DNA from: DASQPR01 sp963797675
GTDB taxonomy: Bacteria > Actinomycetota > Actinomycetes > Mycobacteriales > Micromonosporaceae
Reading direction: 5' to 3'
NCBI GenBank assembly: GCA_963797675.1
Contig: CAWCQQ010000002.1
Span: forward strand, 2,232,001 to 2,296,000
DNA length: 64,000 nt
The translations under genes and the position numbers were made by a program. The notes beneath the pieces were generated by a model, which was given only the letters and a program-made list of their open reading frames with translations, did no database searches and was not told the origin of the DNA. Shown piece after piece: positions 43,231 to 51,777 of this stretch; the stretch's first letter is position 1; each line of letters starts with the position of its first letter.

Positions 43231-43772
43231 CACGCGGTTGGTGGCGGCGGAATCGATGGGGCGTGCTGCTGCTCGTACCGGTGATGGGTCTCGGTGTAGC
43301 CGAGCCGATCCACGACCAATGGCACGTGTTCTGGGACACCGCACCGCGGACGCCGGTCAGCGGAGCCGCGGGCGGCTGGGTGACGTTCGCCGGTGCCGAC
43401 TTCCGGCTGGACTCGCTCGCACCGGTCACGACGTTCACCAACGACTTCGGTAAGCCGGTCGCGCTGCCGACCGGCATGTCGGTGTGGCGCGCGTCGATCG
43501 CCGTCAAGCCCGGGCAGCACGCCGAGTTGGACCGGTGTGACATCCGGATGGTCGACACGGCGGGCACCACGTTTGACGACAATCCGTCCGAGCTGGCAGA
43601 CGCCGGCATCTTCCCCGCATACACATCGTGCAATCCGCCCGGCGACGCCGCGACGCCACCGGCGAGCTGGACCGACGTCGCCTACTTCGTCGCACCGATC
43701 GGCGTACATCCGACCGCGGTACGCGTGCTGATCGATCCTGAGCTGCCGACCTACGCGCTGCTCACCCGATAG
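43227..43772 (+). CDS. membrane-anchored protein, cassette gene 3
   Basis: 181 residues from the ATG at 43227. A short helix (WGVLLLVPVMGLGVA) anchors it, and about 150 residues are external, with strands VTFAGADFRLDSL and WRASIAVKP and two Cys (LDRCDIR, YTSCNPP) probably bridged. It shares the anchored one-domain layout of genes 1 and 2, but the sequence is not evidently homologous. It starts by ATGA overlap and ends 25 bp from the convergent polytopic membrane protein, with no hairpin between. Confidence 0.7.
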   Translation: MTRGWWRRNRWGVLLLVPVMGLGVAEPIHDQWHVFWDTAPRTPVSGAAGGWVTFAGADFRLDSLAPVTTFTNDFGKPVALPTGMSVWRASIAVKPGQHAELDRCDIRMVDTAGTTFDDNPSELADAGIFPAYTSCNPPGDAATPPASWTDVAYFVAPIGVHPTAVRVLIDPELPTYALLTR

Positions 43773-43797
43773 CAACCGGCTACGCGCCAGCGGCCGT

Positions 43798-45159
43798 CTA
43801 CTCGATGGCGACCGGAACTCGCTCGTCCTCCCGCTGGGCCGGGATCGGCGACTCCACGGTTGGCGGCGCCTCAGCTATTGGCGGTGTGGCCGTTGACGTC
43901 GGTGTCGTCCCGGCCGATGCGCGGAGGACCCGGTCGGTCGCCGCGCCGAGCAGGCAGATCAGGAGCACCCAGCTGATCCCATCGTTGAAGACGCTCAACG
44001 GATCGGAGACCGGCATCCAGAAGGTGAAGACGTCGTGTGGGCCGAGGATCGACCGCTCCACCATGAACATCCACGCGCCAGCCGTTTGGGCCACCACGAA
44101 CAGTAGGCAGAACGCGAGCATCGACACTAGGCCCGCGCGGAATATCACGCGCAGCCCGTCGAGGAGGTCACCGAACCGCTCATCGAGGCTGTCGCGGATC
44201 GCGGCGATGATGCGCTGGCCGAGCTTGGGGAGCCGGACCCAGCGGCGCGACACGGCCCGGGCCAATGCGCGGTTGTGGGCGCGCCGCCCCGTCGCGATCT
44301 CCCGGCCGTAGATGACCGCGCCGACCGCCAGCCACGCTACCGGCGTCGCGATCACCGCCTCGGCCGAACCGAGCAGGCCGGCGACCCAGTCGAGCGCGCC
44401 GTGCACGTGCTGCCCGGCCTGCCCGAGTTCGTCGAGGCGGGTGAACGTCCCGTGCACGATCCGGCGATCGTTCAGCCAGGACCACGCGGCCTCGCGCAAC
44501 GGCTCGATCACGCCGGCCAGCGTCGCGATCCACACGATCTCCAGGTACGCGCGAATGATGCCCATCCACCGATGTTCGCGTGCCCAGGTCCAGCGGCCGA
44601 GTAGCGCACGGGCACCGACAGCGACGACGACCACGACGATCAGCAGCACCGTCAACTTCGTCGGGATGCGGGACGTGCTGAACTGATCGGCGTTCCACGT
44701 GTCGCCGTAGTACGTGCTCTTGTCGGCCTGGAGGTAGCCGTAGGAGGCGTACACGGCGAGGAACGGGATCAGTACGCTGCCGATGGCATCGAGCGACCGG
44801 ACCGGCGCTGCGTCGCCGGACACCGACGGCAGCGACTCCCGGAGAACGCGCAGCATCAGCGTCAGCGCCGCCAGCGTCACCAGCGGCACGAACATGAATA
44901 CGAGGAGCCCGGCAACGCTGTTGTGTCCGCTGACGTGGACCGCCGCGTACGTCGCGATGCCGCGGGCCGCCATGCCGGCAAAGCTCAGCACGACCAGCAC
45001 CGGCCAATGCCGCCACAGCAGGCGGAGCGCCGATCGGATGACGTCGGTCAGGTCGCCGAATCCGTTGCGCCACACCGGAACGCGCCCGGGTCGGCGCAGT
45101 GGCGTCTCGTCCAGAGCAGGCGACTCGTCCAGAACATTGGTAGCAGCATCCCCGATCAT
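43798..45159 (-). CDS. polytopic membrane protein of unknown function
   Basis: 453 residues with about 8-9 hydrophobic helices, the first near residue 50 (VLVVLSFAGMAARGIATY). A long cytoplasmic segment with charged helices (ATGRRAHNRALARAVSRRW) sits in the middle, and a Pro/Thr/Glu-rich tail of about 45 residues ends the protein. The first third, with WRHWPVLVVLSFAGMAARG, is characteristic, but I cannot name the family. It converges on the three-gene cassette; co-function is possible but unproven. ATG start with a TAGCCT box 7 nt upstream. Confidence 0.7.
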   Translation of the reverse strand: MIGDAATNVLDESPALDETPLRRPGRVPVWRNGFGDLTDVIRSALRLLWRHWPVLVVLSFAGMAARGIATYAAVHVSGHNSVAGLLVFMFVPLVTLAALTLMLRVLRESLPSVSGDAAPVRSLDAIGSVLIPFLAVYASYGYLQADKSTYYGDTWNADQFSTSRIPTKLTVLLIVVVVVAVGARALLGRWTWAREHRWMGIIRAYLEIVWIATLAGVIEPLREAAWSWLNDRRIVHGTFTRLDELGQAGQHVHGALDWVAGLLGSAEAVIATPVAWLAVGAVIYGREIATGRRAHNRALARAVSRRWVRLPKLGQRIIAAIRDSLDERFGDLLDGLRVIFRAGLVSMLAFCLLFVVAQTAGAWMFMVERSILGPHDVFTFWMPVSDPLSVFNDGISWVLLICLLGAATDRVLRASAGTTPTSTATPPIAEAPPTVESPIPAQREDERVPVAIE

Positions 45160-45166
45160 GTCCGAC

Positions 45167-45172
45167 AGGCTA
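45167..45172 (-). promoter_or_regulatory. -10 box TAGCCT, leaderless start of the polytopic membrane protein
   Basis: TAGCCT on the minus strand ends 7 nt before the ATG at 45159, the same hexamer and spacing as at 1150. Confidence 0.4.
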
Positions 45173-45205
45173 CCGAGGCGCCGGATCGGGTCGTGCAGGA
45201 GCTGA

Positions 45206-45242
45206 CCGTTGCGGGGTACCGCCGTCCGGCACCCCGCAACGG
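45206..45242. terminator. perfect 12-bp-stem hairpin after the chitinase
   Basis: The arms CCGTTGCGGGGT and ACCCCGCAACGG flank a 13-nt loop just beyond the chitinase stop at 45248. There is no T-tract. Confidence 0.75.
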
Positions 45243-45247
45243 GGACA

Positions 45248-46795
45248 TCAGGCTACGGCGACGTCATCGACGTAGATCGTGCCTTGCCCGTACCAGCCGT
45301 GGACCCAGATCTGCATCGTGGTCGCGGAGCCGGCGGTGAACGCGACCGACAGCTTCGTGTAGCTGGTGGACGTCGTCCACGTGCTCACATCGCTGGCCGC
45401 GCCGGTCGTGCCGATGAACGCAAAGCTGCCGTCCACGTACGCCGACAGCGTGTACGCCTTGCCCGGCGTCACCGTGATCGTCTCGGTGCACTGTGCGTCG
45501 TCGGAGCTGGTCGCGGCGGCCTTGAGTGCGTGCGTGCCGGTGTGTACCGGCGTCGTCACGACGCTGCCGGTGGTGCCGGTGCACGTCCACGGCGACAGCG
45601 AGCCGGTCTCAAATCCGCCGTTCACCACGCCGCCGCCGGGCGGAGGCGTTGGGGTCGGGGTCGGCGTTGGGGTCGGGGTTGGCGTCGGGGTGTGCGTCGG
45701 TGTCGGTGACGGCGTCGCGCTGTGCGTCGGTGACGGCGTTGGCGATGACGTGGATCCGCCGCTGGTGAACGCCTCCCAGACGTGGCTGAACTGCCACGTC
45801 GACTGGGCGATGCCGGAGCAGCTGTCGCTGGCACCGCTGCCCGGGCAACCACCGTTGTCACGCTGCAGCGCCCAGAACGAGATCTCGGCGATGCCCTTGC
45901 TGACTGCCCAGTTCTCCACCGTCGGTGCGTCGGCCGTGGTCAGCGTCTCGGCGGCGCCGAAGTCGTCGATGCCGGGCATTTCGGTGACGCCGATCATGTT
46001 CCAGATCTGCGTCGACGATTTGCTCGGGTAGAGCGTCTGCAGCTGGCTGTGCAGGCCGGCGGCGGCGTTCTCGGTGTCCGTGGCCATCTCGTGTGAGGCG
46101 CCGTCGTAGTAGTCGAACGTCATGATGTTGACGATGCTGATCGCGGCGTTGTTGCTGACCGCGTTCTGCAGTACGGCGAGGCCACTCGAGGCGAGGCCGC
46201 TCGTCGTGGTCGGCAGCGTGTAGACGAATTGAACGGTGCGGCCTTGCGTCGTCGCCCAGTCCTCGACCATCTTGATGGCCTTGTTGCGGCGGTCGATGCC
46301 GGCCGTGTTCGTCAGCGAGTTGTCCTCGGTGTCCAGGTCGATCCGGCTCACGTTGTAGGTCGTGATGACGTTCTCGTACGCGGCGGCGATCGAGCTGACG
46401 TTCGTGCAGCTGTCCGCGATCTCGGTGCTGGTGTCGTCGGCGGCGAAGCCACCGAACGACGGCACCACATCGCCGCCGGCCGCCCGGATCGTGGAGATCT
46501 GGCTGCCGAACTGGGCCGACGAGATCGGCTCGCTCGAGTCGCCGTTCCAGTAAACCGTGCAGGATCCCTGGGCCGCGGTCTGGATGAACGCCATCGTCAG
46601 GTACTTCGCGCCGGACTGGCTGGACAGTGTGGCCGCATTGTCGCCGTTGTAGGCCTCGAAGTACGGCGCGAAAACGTGGGCGGGGAGCGCGGCGCCACCG
46701 GCCGCACTTGCCGGACCGCTGAGACTCAGCGACAGCGCCCCGGCGAACAGAGTGGCTGCGACGGCGGCCGCAGCGACGGTACGTGGACGAAGCAT
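45248..46795 (-). CDS. secreted GH18 chitinase with C-terminal carbohydrate-binding domain
   Basis: 515 residues from the ATG at 46795, preferred over a GTG 9 bp upstream because AGGAAG sits at proper spacing. Sec signal about 1-32 (ending ASAA). GH18 domain about 38-345: VVPSFGG (SxGG) and the active-site D-x-D-x-E in RIDLDTE, with Glu157 as acid/base. A PT-repeat linker (SPTPSPT, TPTPTP) leads to a C-terminal beta-sandwich (NGGFETGSLSPW start, CBM-like, two Cys). The catalytic domain is of the short bacterial chitinase C/ChiD-like kind without the alpha/beta insertion. A palindromic TTAGGAA-GCT-TTCCTAA element lies 27 bp upstream, probably a ROK-type operator. Confidence 0.92.
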   Translation of the reverse strand: MLRPRTVAAAAVAATLFAGALSLSLSGPASAAGGAALPAHVFAPYFEAYNGDNAATLSSQSGAKYLTMAFIQTAAQGSCTVYWNGDSSEPISSAQFGSQISTIRAAGGDVVPSFGGFAADDTSTEIADSCTNVSSIAAAYENVITTYNVSRIDLDTEDNSLTNTAGIDRRNKAIKMVEDWATTQGRTVQFVYTLPTTTSGLASSGLAVLQNAVSNNAAISIVNIMTFDYYDGASHEMATDTENAAAGLHSQLQTLYPSKSSTQIWNMIGVTEMPGIDDFGAAETLTTADAPTVENWAVSKGIAEISFWALQRDNGGCPGSGASDSCSGIAQSTWQFSHVWEAFTSGGSTSSPTPSPTHSATPSPTPTHTPTPTPTPTPTPTPTPPPGGGVVNGGFETGSLSPWTCTGTTGSVVTTPVHTGTHALKAAATSSDDAQCTETITVTPGKAYTLSAYVDGSFAFIGTTGAASDVSTWTTSTSYTKLSVAFTAGSATTMQIWVHGWYGQGTIYVDDVAVA

Positions 46796-46822
46796 GGAAC
46801 CCACTTCCTGTTTGGGGGATGG

Positions 46823-46839
46823 TTAGGAAGCTTTCCTAA
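46823..46839. promoter_or_regulatory. palindromic operator TTAGGAAGCTTTCCTAA upstream of chitinase
   Basis: Perfect 7-bp arms TTAGGAA and TTCCTAA are spaced by GCT, 27 bp before the chitinase ATG in otherwise GC-rich DNA. The shape is that of ROK-family sugar-regulator sites. The same TTCCTAA half-site occurs before the GH20 gene (62008). Confidence 0.6.
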
Positions 46840-46892
46840 TAAAGGCAAGATGAACATACGTCGATGCCGAAAAAACTGTCAAGGGTTCGACT

Positions 46893-46927
46893 GTTGCGGG
46901 CTCGTCCGCAGTGGACGAGCCCGCAAC
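46893..46927. terminator. perfect 15-bp-stem hairpin after the GT4 gene
   Basis: The arms GTTGCGGGCTCGTCC and GGACGAGCCCGCAAC flank a 5-nt loop, just past the glycosyltransferase stop at 46950. There is no T-tract. Confidence 0.8.
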
Positions 46928-46949
46928 GATGCGTTCTAGACCGAGACCG

Positions 46950-48146
46950 TCAGACGCCGAGTCCCAGCGGCGCGGCGACGCGATTGATGAGCGTGGCATA
47001 CGACGCGATCATCCGGGTGTGACTGAATCGCGGCCGGCTGAGCAGCAACGACTGGGTGAATTCGGCACGCCGGACGATCGCCTCGATCCACGCCGCACTC
47101 ATCGCATCGGGACACGGCGATGCGATCAGGCCGTGTCCGGCGACGATCGCCGCGCAGTCGCCGACATCGGTGGCAACCGGGATCGCCCCGCACATCATGC
47201 CCTCGATCAGGCACAGCGGCGCCGCCTCGCCGTTCGACGAGGTGAGCGCGACGACGTCGGCCGCTGCGTAGACCGTCTGCATGTCGTGGCGCAGACCTAG
47301 GAGATGCAGGCGATGGCGCAGCGCGGGCGCGTCGGCAAACGTCGCCGCGATCGCGAGTGCCAGGTCAGCATTGGCCTTACGCATACCGGGTCCGCACATC
47401 AGGATCTGGCCACGCGGCACCCGCCGCAGAAACGCAAGGGCAGAACTCAGGAACAGGGGTACGTTCTTCATCGCGTCGTAGCGAGCCGCGAATACGACGA
47501 CGGCATCGACCGGCGACACCCCGAGAGACCGTCGCAACTGGGCCCGGACGCCGTTCGACACCGGCCGGAATCGAGCCAGGTCAACGCCGTTCGGGATGAC
47601 GCGCAGTAGCCCGGCCGGAATCCCTGCGGCCCGATACGCGTCCAGCGTCGAATCCGCGCAGCAGACGGCGGCCGCCAGACGCCCGTACGCGACGGCGGTC
47701 TTGAGTTCGTCGAGTGCTTCGCCCTGATTCTCCGGGTCGGAACGGTGCAGGCAGGCCACGACCGGCTTCGATGCGCCGGCGATCAGGTTGAGCAGTCGCA
47801 GCGGCTGCTCCTTGAGGGAGAGCACGATGTCCGCGCGCCTCACGTGCGCGGCTGCAGTGGCAAGCTGGCGCGGGCTGAACGCAGGCGCCTCGACCTCGCC
47901 GTCGTACGTCCGGTTCAGCGACGCGACCCGTACGCCCTTCGCGTTCAGCAGCCGGAAGCTGTGATCGTCCTCCATTCGCTGGCGTATCGTCTCGCGCCGC
48001 ATCTCCCGGTGGATGCTCAGGACCGAGTGGACCTGGCTGCCGTCCTCGTGCAGACCGGCCACGACATTGCTGTGCACGATCCGGGCTCCGCCGGAGAAGA
48101 AGCCTTCGTAGATCGACAGCGCACGGAATCCCCCGCTCATCACCAC
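46950..48146 (-). CDS. GT4-family glycosyltransferase
   Basis: 398 residues, GT-B fold. GTG 48146, GTG 48143 and ATG 48140 are tandem possible starts. The N-terminal domain has SIYEGFFSGGARIVHSN for the acceptor side. The C-terminal domain has IPNGVDLARF, VVFAARYDAMKNVPLF, LLGLRHDMQTVYAAADVV and the nucleotide-sugar loop S-N-G-E-A-A-P-L-C-L-I-E-G, close to the E-x7-E motif of GT4 enzymes. It retains the anomeric configuration and likely builds a cell-surface glycan or glycolipid. It is not in an obvious polysaccharide cluster. A TTGACGTCAA palindrome lies at 48253-48262 in its upstream region. Confidence 0.85.
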   Translation of the reverse strand: MVMSGGFRALSIYEGFFSGGARIVHSNVVAGLHEDGSQVHSVLSIHREMRRETIRQRMEDDHSFRLLNAKGVRVASLNRTYDGEVEAPAFSPRQLATAAAHVRRADIVLSLKEQPLRLLNLIAGASKPVVACLHRSDPENQGEALDELKTAVAYGRLAAAVCCADSTLDAYRAAGIPAGLLRVIPNGVDLARFRPVSNGVRAQLRRSLGVSPVDAVVVFAARYDAMKNVPLFLSSALAFLRRVPRGQILMCGPGMRKANADLALAIAATFADAPALRHRLHLLGLRHDMQTVYAAADVVALTSSNGEAAPLCLIEGMMCGAIPVATDVGDCAAIVAGHGLIASPCPDAMSAAWIEAIVRRAEFTQSLLLSRPRFSHTRMIASYATLINRVAAPLGLGV

Positions 48147-48310
48147 ATGATCACCCCGCGTCTAGGCGTATCGGTTGCGCGCTGGTGAACATTTGGTTTG
48201 CTGATCATGCATTTCGGTCGAGGCACAGCTGTCTAAACGGTCGAGTCGGACGTTGACGTCAAGATCGTTCACCAATACGCGTGCTGTCCTGTACCCACGC
48301 GATCGAGAAA

Positions 48311-48766
48311 CTAACCTCCGAACGAACTGGAAAACACGAACGCCGGCTCCTCGCGGTGATCATCGATGGAGATCGGTTCCAGGACCACGACAACGGGTGC
48401 ATTGAACATCGCGCCGGTGGTCAGATCTGCGATCGCGGCACCGTCATCGAGGTAGGTCTGCGCGGTCGCCACGATCAGGCTCGCCGAGGCGGACGCGGTG
48501 ACCAGTGCGGCCGTTGCGGTACCCGGGAAGATCGCGGTCGTGATCGCGAGCGTCGGGAACGCTTCCGCCGCACGGGCGGTCACGTCGTCGAGGATCTGGC
48601 ACGCGAGCGGCCACGGCGGCAGATCGACATGCCCGTACACGAGACGTAGTTCGACCTGTCGGCGGACTGCTTCGCGTGCGGCCAGATCGATCGCGGCCTG
48701 CACCACGGCGGTCTCACTTGCGGCGATGTCCATGCCGACGACGACCGGGCCTCGGGGATTGCTCAT
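48311..48766 (-). CDS. universal stress protein-like (UspA domain)
   Basis: 151 residues from the ATG at 48766 with AGAGAGG upstream; the frame open to 48835 is not used. N-terminal VVVGMDIAASETAVVQAAIDLAAREA matches strand 1 and helix 1 of the USP fold. A conserved ATP-loop G-x2-G-x9-GS motif is not evident near the C-terminus, so this is probably a non-nucleotide-binding or degenerate member. Likely a stress-related cytoplasmic protein. It lies between the GT4 and GH16 genes on the same strand. Confidence 0.75.
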   Translation of the reverse strand: MSNPRGPVVVGMDIAASETAVVQAAIDLAAREAVRRQVELRLVYGHVDLPPWPLACQILDDVTARAAEAFPTLAITTAIFPGTATAALVTASASASLIVATAQTYLDDGAAIADLTTGAMFNAPVVVVLEPISIDDHREEPAFVFSSSFGG

Positions 48767-48794
48767 TGCTGCCTCTCTTCTCGGGCTGGTGGTT

Positions 48795-48837
48795 GCGTGA
48801 CCGCGGGGCCGTCGGTACGACGGCCCCGCGGTCACGC
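48795..48837. terminator. perfect 19-bp-stem hairpin after GH16
   Basis: GCGTGACCGCGGGGCCGTC and its exact complement flank a 5-nt loop directly after the GH16 stop, the longest perfect stem in the window. There is no T-tract. Confidence 0.8.
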
Positions 48838-48842
48838 CCGGC

Positions 48843-50291
48843 TCAGGTGGCGAACGTGAACCAGTTGACGTTGGCGAAGTCGGCCGGTTGGCCGGAGACG
48901 AACTTCAGATAGACCGTGTGCGTACCGGTGGTCCGGGTGATGTTGGCCGGAACCGTTATCCAGCTCTGCCAACCGCCCGTATTGGCGACCGCGAAGCTGC
49001 CGATCGACGGGTTGCTGAGACTGTCGAGATGGACCTCGACCAGGCCGCTGACGCCGCCCGCCGCACCGGATGCCACGCGCGCCTTGAACTGACTCAACCC
49101 GGCGGTGCCGAAGTTGATGTTGTTGAACTGCAGCCAGTCGCCGTTCGCGATGACATCGACGTCCTTACCGCCACCGGTGTCCGTCGTGGTCTCGGTACCC
49201 GTGCCGCTCTGCGCGTTGTACGCCTCGGCCTGGATCGTGCTGGTCGCGCTCGTGCCACCGCCGGGCGGCGGCGTGGTCGGCGGGGGAGTGGTCGGCGGCG
49301 TGGTGGTCGGCGGTGTGGTCGTGGGTGGCGTGGTGGTCGGCGGGGTCGTGCTGCCGCTGCCCTTCGTCATGACCTGCACGTAGTCGATGCTCATCGCTGC
49401 GCCGGACGACGTCGCCGTCGACGGTGACGTGCAGCCGCAGATCGCGTTCGGATAGGCGCCGCCGATCGCGACGTTCAGGATCGCGAAGAACCCGTGGTCC
49501 ACCGCGGCCTGCCAGGTAGCCGTACCGACCTGGCTCTCGTTCACGGTCAGCTGCAACGCGCCGTCGGTGTAGAAGCGCAGCTGCTCGGCACTGGTATTCG
49601 TCCGGTCGACGATCACCGAGTACGTGTGGTACGCGGTCTGGCAGCCAGAGCAACCGAGCAGGCCGCTGCCGATGCCGGTGGTCTCATTGCACGGTCCGCC
49701 CGGATCGACTCCACAGTGGAACGTGTGCGACACGTTGGACAGCGCGTTGACGTCCTCCATCACATCGAGTTCGCCGATGCTCGGCCAGTTGGTCGCGCCG
49801 ACCGGCCGTGCTGCCGCACCCATCGCCCAGAAGGCCGGCCAGTAGCCGAGTCCGGTGCCCGGGTTCGGCTGCTCGATCGAGGCGGTAATCTCCAGCTCCC
49901 CGCCGGCCGGCGCCGCGAAGTCGGTACGCGCGGTCTCGATGCGTCCGGACGTCCAACTGCCGTTCGCCGCTTTGATTGGCTTGATCTGCAGGTGGCCGTT
50001 GCCGTCCAGGAAGACGTTGGCGGTGCTGTTCGTGTTCGTCTCGACCTCACCGGTGCCCCAGTTGCCGGCGCCGCCCGGATAGCTCGTACCGAGGTCGTAG
50101 ATCCAGTTCGCGGACGACGGCGCCGTGTTGGCGGTGCCGTTGAAGTCGTCGCTGAAGACGGTGGTCCAGCCGGCCGGCGGAGCCGGCACTGTCGCACTCG
50201 CGCCCATCGGCACGAAGAACAGAACGGCGGCGACCGGCAGGACGCCGGCCATCATTGCCAGTAAGCGTCGTCTTTTCGTCGCGTTGGTCAT
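48843..50291 (-). CDS. secreted GH16 beta-glucanase with CBM6-like domain
   Basis: 482 residues. A signal peptide with a basic N-terminus (TKRRRLLAMM) ends near residue 33. The GH16 domain (about 40-312) has the active-site E-x-D-x-x-E as GELDVMED (Glu174, Asp176, Glu179), and WPAFWAMG before it, as in laminarinases that cut beta-1,3-glucan. A Thr/Pro linker of TTPP repeats leads to a C-terminal CBM6-like beta-sandwich (IQAEAYNAQSG start). It is divergent from a LacI regulator with 460 bp between them, containing two related palindromes. It acts outside the cell, probably on fungal or algal glucans. Confidence 0.93.
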   Translation of the reverse strand: MTNATKRRRLLAMMAGVLPVAAVLFFVPMGASATVPAPPAGWTTVFSDDFNGTANTAPSSANWIYDLGTSYPGGAGNWGTGEVETNTNSTANVFLDGNGHLQIKPIKAANGSWTSGRIETARTDFAAPAGGELEITASIEQPNPGTGLGYWPAFWAMGAAARPVGATNWPSIGELDVMEDVNALSNVSHTFHCGVDPGGPCNETTGIGSGLLGCSGCQTAYHTYSVIVDRTNTSAEQLRFYTDGALQLTVNESQVGTATWQAAVDHGFFAILNVAIGGAYPNAICGCTSPSTATSSGAAMSIDYVQVMTKGSGSTTPPTTTPPTTTPPTTTPPTTPPPTTPPPGGGTSATSTIQAEAYNAQSGTGTETTTDTGGGKDVDVIANGDWLQFNNINFGTAGLSQFKARVASGAAGGVSGLVEVHLDSLSNPSIGSFAVANTGGWQSWITVPANITRTTGTHTVYLKFVSGQPADFANVNWFTFAT

Positions 50292-50367
50292 CGCATCAGG
50301 CCTCCGAATTTCGTTACGGTGCCGTCCGACGTGTGCGGACGGCTGGTCGGATGTCCCCCGTCGCGTT

Positions 50368-50383
50368 CCGGAAACGTTTCCGG
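50368..50383. promoter_or_regulatory. LacI-family operator CCGGAAACGTTTCCGG
   Basis: A perfect 16-bp palindrome with the central A-A-C-G-T-T typical of LacI/GalR operators, 77 bp upstream of the GH16 start. The adjacent LacI-type regulator is the likely ligand. Confidence 0.75.
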
Positions 50384-50493
50384 TGCCGCGAGTTTTGCGC
50401 CGGTGTTTCGTTTGGATTGAATCGAAGTATCTTCGCGTGTTCGAGGCCTGTCAAGACATCGACCGTGGCGCCTATACCGCTCTCCGGCGGTGT

Positions 50494-50509
50494 CCGGATA
50501 CGTTTACGG
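50494..50509. promoter_or_regulatory. second, imperfect copy of the operator (CCGGATACGTTTACGG)
   Basis: Matches the first palindrome at 14 of 16 positions and shares the ACGTTT core, 126 bp away. It may allow looping or autoregulation of the LacI gene. Confidence 0.6.
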
Positions 50510-50751
50510 TCCGTGCCTCGCCGGTTACATCTGGAATGGCTTAGAGTGGCCAGCAATGGAGACGGTAGATGCGCAGGGTGTCCTGGGCTGCGGAACACGG
50601 GACATCACGGTCGGCTCCGCCGACCTGCCGGGCGGAGGAGTTGACCATGAGGGGTTCCATGCGCGGCCTCGACCACGCCGCGAGTCGCCAGCGAGGGCGC
50701 GGCTCGTGCCCTCCGGCCGCCATCGCCGGTCACTCCTAAACTGGCGACCAC

Positions 50752-51774
50752 ATGATTGACATCCGAGAGCTTGCCCGTCGCAGCGGCGTATCCGCTGCGA
50801 CGGTGTCGCGTGCGCTCAACGATCGCGCCGACGTCAGCCCGCAGACGCGTGCGCGGATCCTCGAACTCGCCGCCGAGTTGGGCTATTCACCCAGCCAGCC
50901 GGCGCGCACGCTGGTCCGCAAACGGTCGGACACGATCGGCCTGATCTGGGACACCGGGTACGAGCAGGACGGCAGCCGCAGCCCGTTCCTGCAGGATCTG
51001 CTCGTCGCGCTGAAGCGACCGCTGAGCGATGCCGGTTACCACCTGATGCTGCTCGCCACAGCCGAGTCCGAAGCGGCCGTCGACACTTACCTGCGAGCAG
51101 CCCGCCAGCACAGCCTCGACGGCGTCATCCTGATGGGCGTCGACGAACGGCACCCGGCGATCACGGCCCTGATCGAGGCCGCCGTGCCGTGCGTCGCGGT
51201 CGACCTGCCGCTGCGGGGGGCCCGGGCGACGTACGTGAGTTCGGACAACCGGACCGGCGCCGCGTCGGCCGTTAGCCATCTGCACGCGCTGGGCCGGCGC
51301 CGGATCGCGATCATCAACGGTCCGCTGAGCCTGATGCCGGCCTCGGAGCGTCTGGCCGGGTATCGCTACCAGAGCGCGATGCTCGGCCTGCCGTACCGTC
51401 CGGAGTACGTCGCCCACGGAGACTTCTTCCTGGCCAGCGGCTACGAAGCGACACGTCGGCTGCTCGCGCTCCCCGAGCCGCCGGATGCGATCTTCGCGGC
51501 TGGAGACGAGATGGCGATCGGTGCCATGCACGCGATCTTCGATGGCGGCCTCTCCGTACCGGCCGACATCGCCGTCGTCGGCTTCGACGACATCGAAACC
51601 GCGTCGCTGGTCCGGCCGGCGCTGACGACGGTCGCCCAGGCGCCGGTCGACCTCTGCACATCCGCGGTGGATGCGCTGATGACGATCATCGGTGGCGGCG
51701 AAAGCCAGCCGCGGATCCTGCCGACGCGCCTGGTCGTCCGCGCGTCCTGTGGCGCGTCCGTCGCACACACGTAG
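50752..51774 (+). CDS. LacI-family transcriptional regulator
   Basis: 340 residues. The N-terminal helix-turn-helix IRELARRSGVSAATVSRALND with a hinge helix (GYSPSQPARTL) binds DNA; residues about 60-335 form the periplasmic-binding-protein-like effector domain (DTIGLIW, DGVILMG, AVVGFDDIETASLV). It most likely represses the divergent GH16 gene through the A-A-C-G-T-T palindromes and is relieved by a glucan oligosaccharide, by analogy with the family. It ends 3 bp before the convergent DUF4328 gene. Confidence 0.93.
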   Translation: MIDIRELARRSGVSAATVSRALNDRADVSPQTRARILELAAELGYSPSQPARTLVRKRSDTIGLIWDTGYEQDGSRSPFLQDLLVALKRPLSDAGYHLMLLATAESEAAVDTYLRAARQHSLDGVILMGVDERHPAITALIEAAVPCVAVDLPLRGARATYVSSDNRTGAASAVSHLHALGRRRIAIINGPLSLMPASERLAGYRYQSAMLGLPYRPEYVAHGDFFLASGYEATRRLLALPEPPDAIFAAGDEMAIGAMHAIFDGGLSVPADIAVVGFDDIETASLVRPALTTVAQAPVDLCTSAVDALMTIIGGGESQPRILPTRLVVRASCGASVAHT

Positions 51775-51777
51775 GGC

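Larger units (their letters stand above)
50292..50751. other. 460-bp divergent regulatory region between GH16 and lacI-type gene
   Basis: No gene is supported here. It holds the two palindromes listed separately, an AT-richer patch (TTTGGATTGAATCGAAG near 50410) and a TAAACT box 9 nt before the LacI ATG. Confidence 0.7.
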
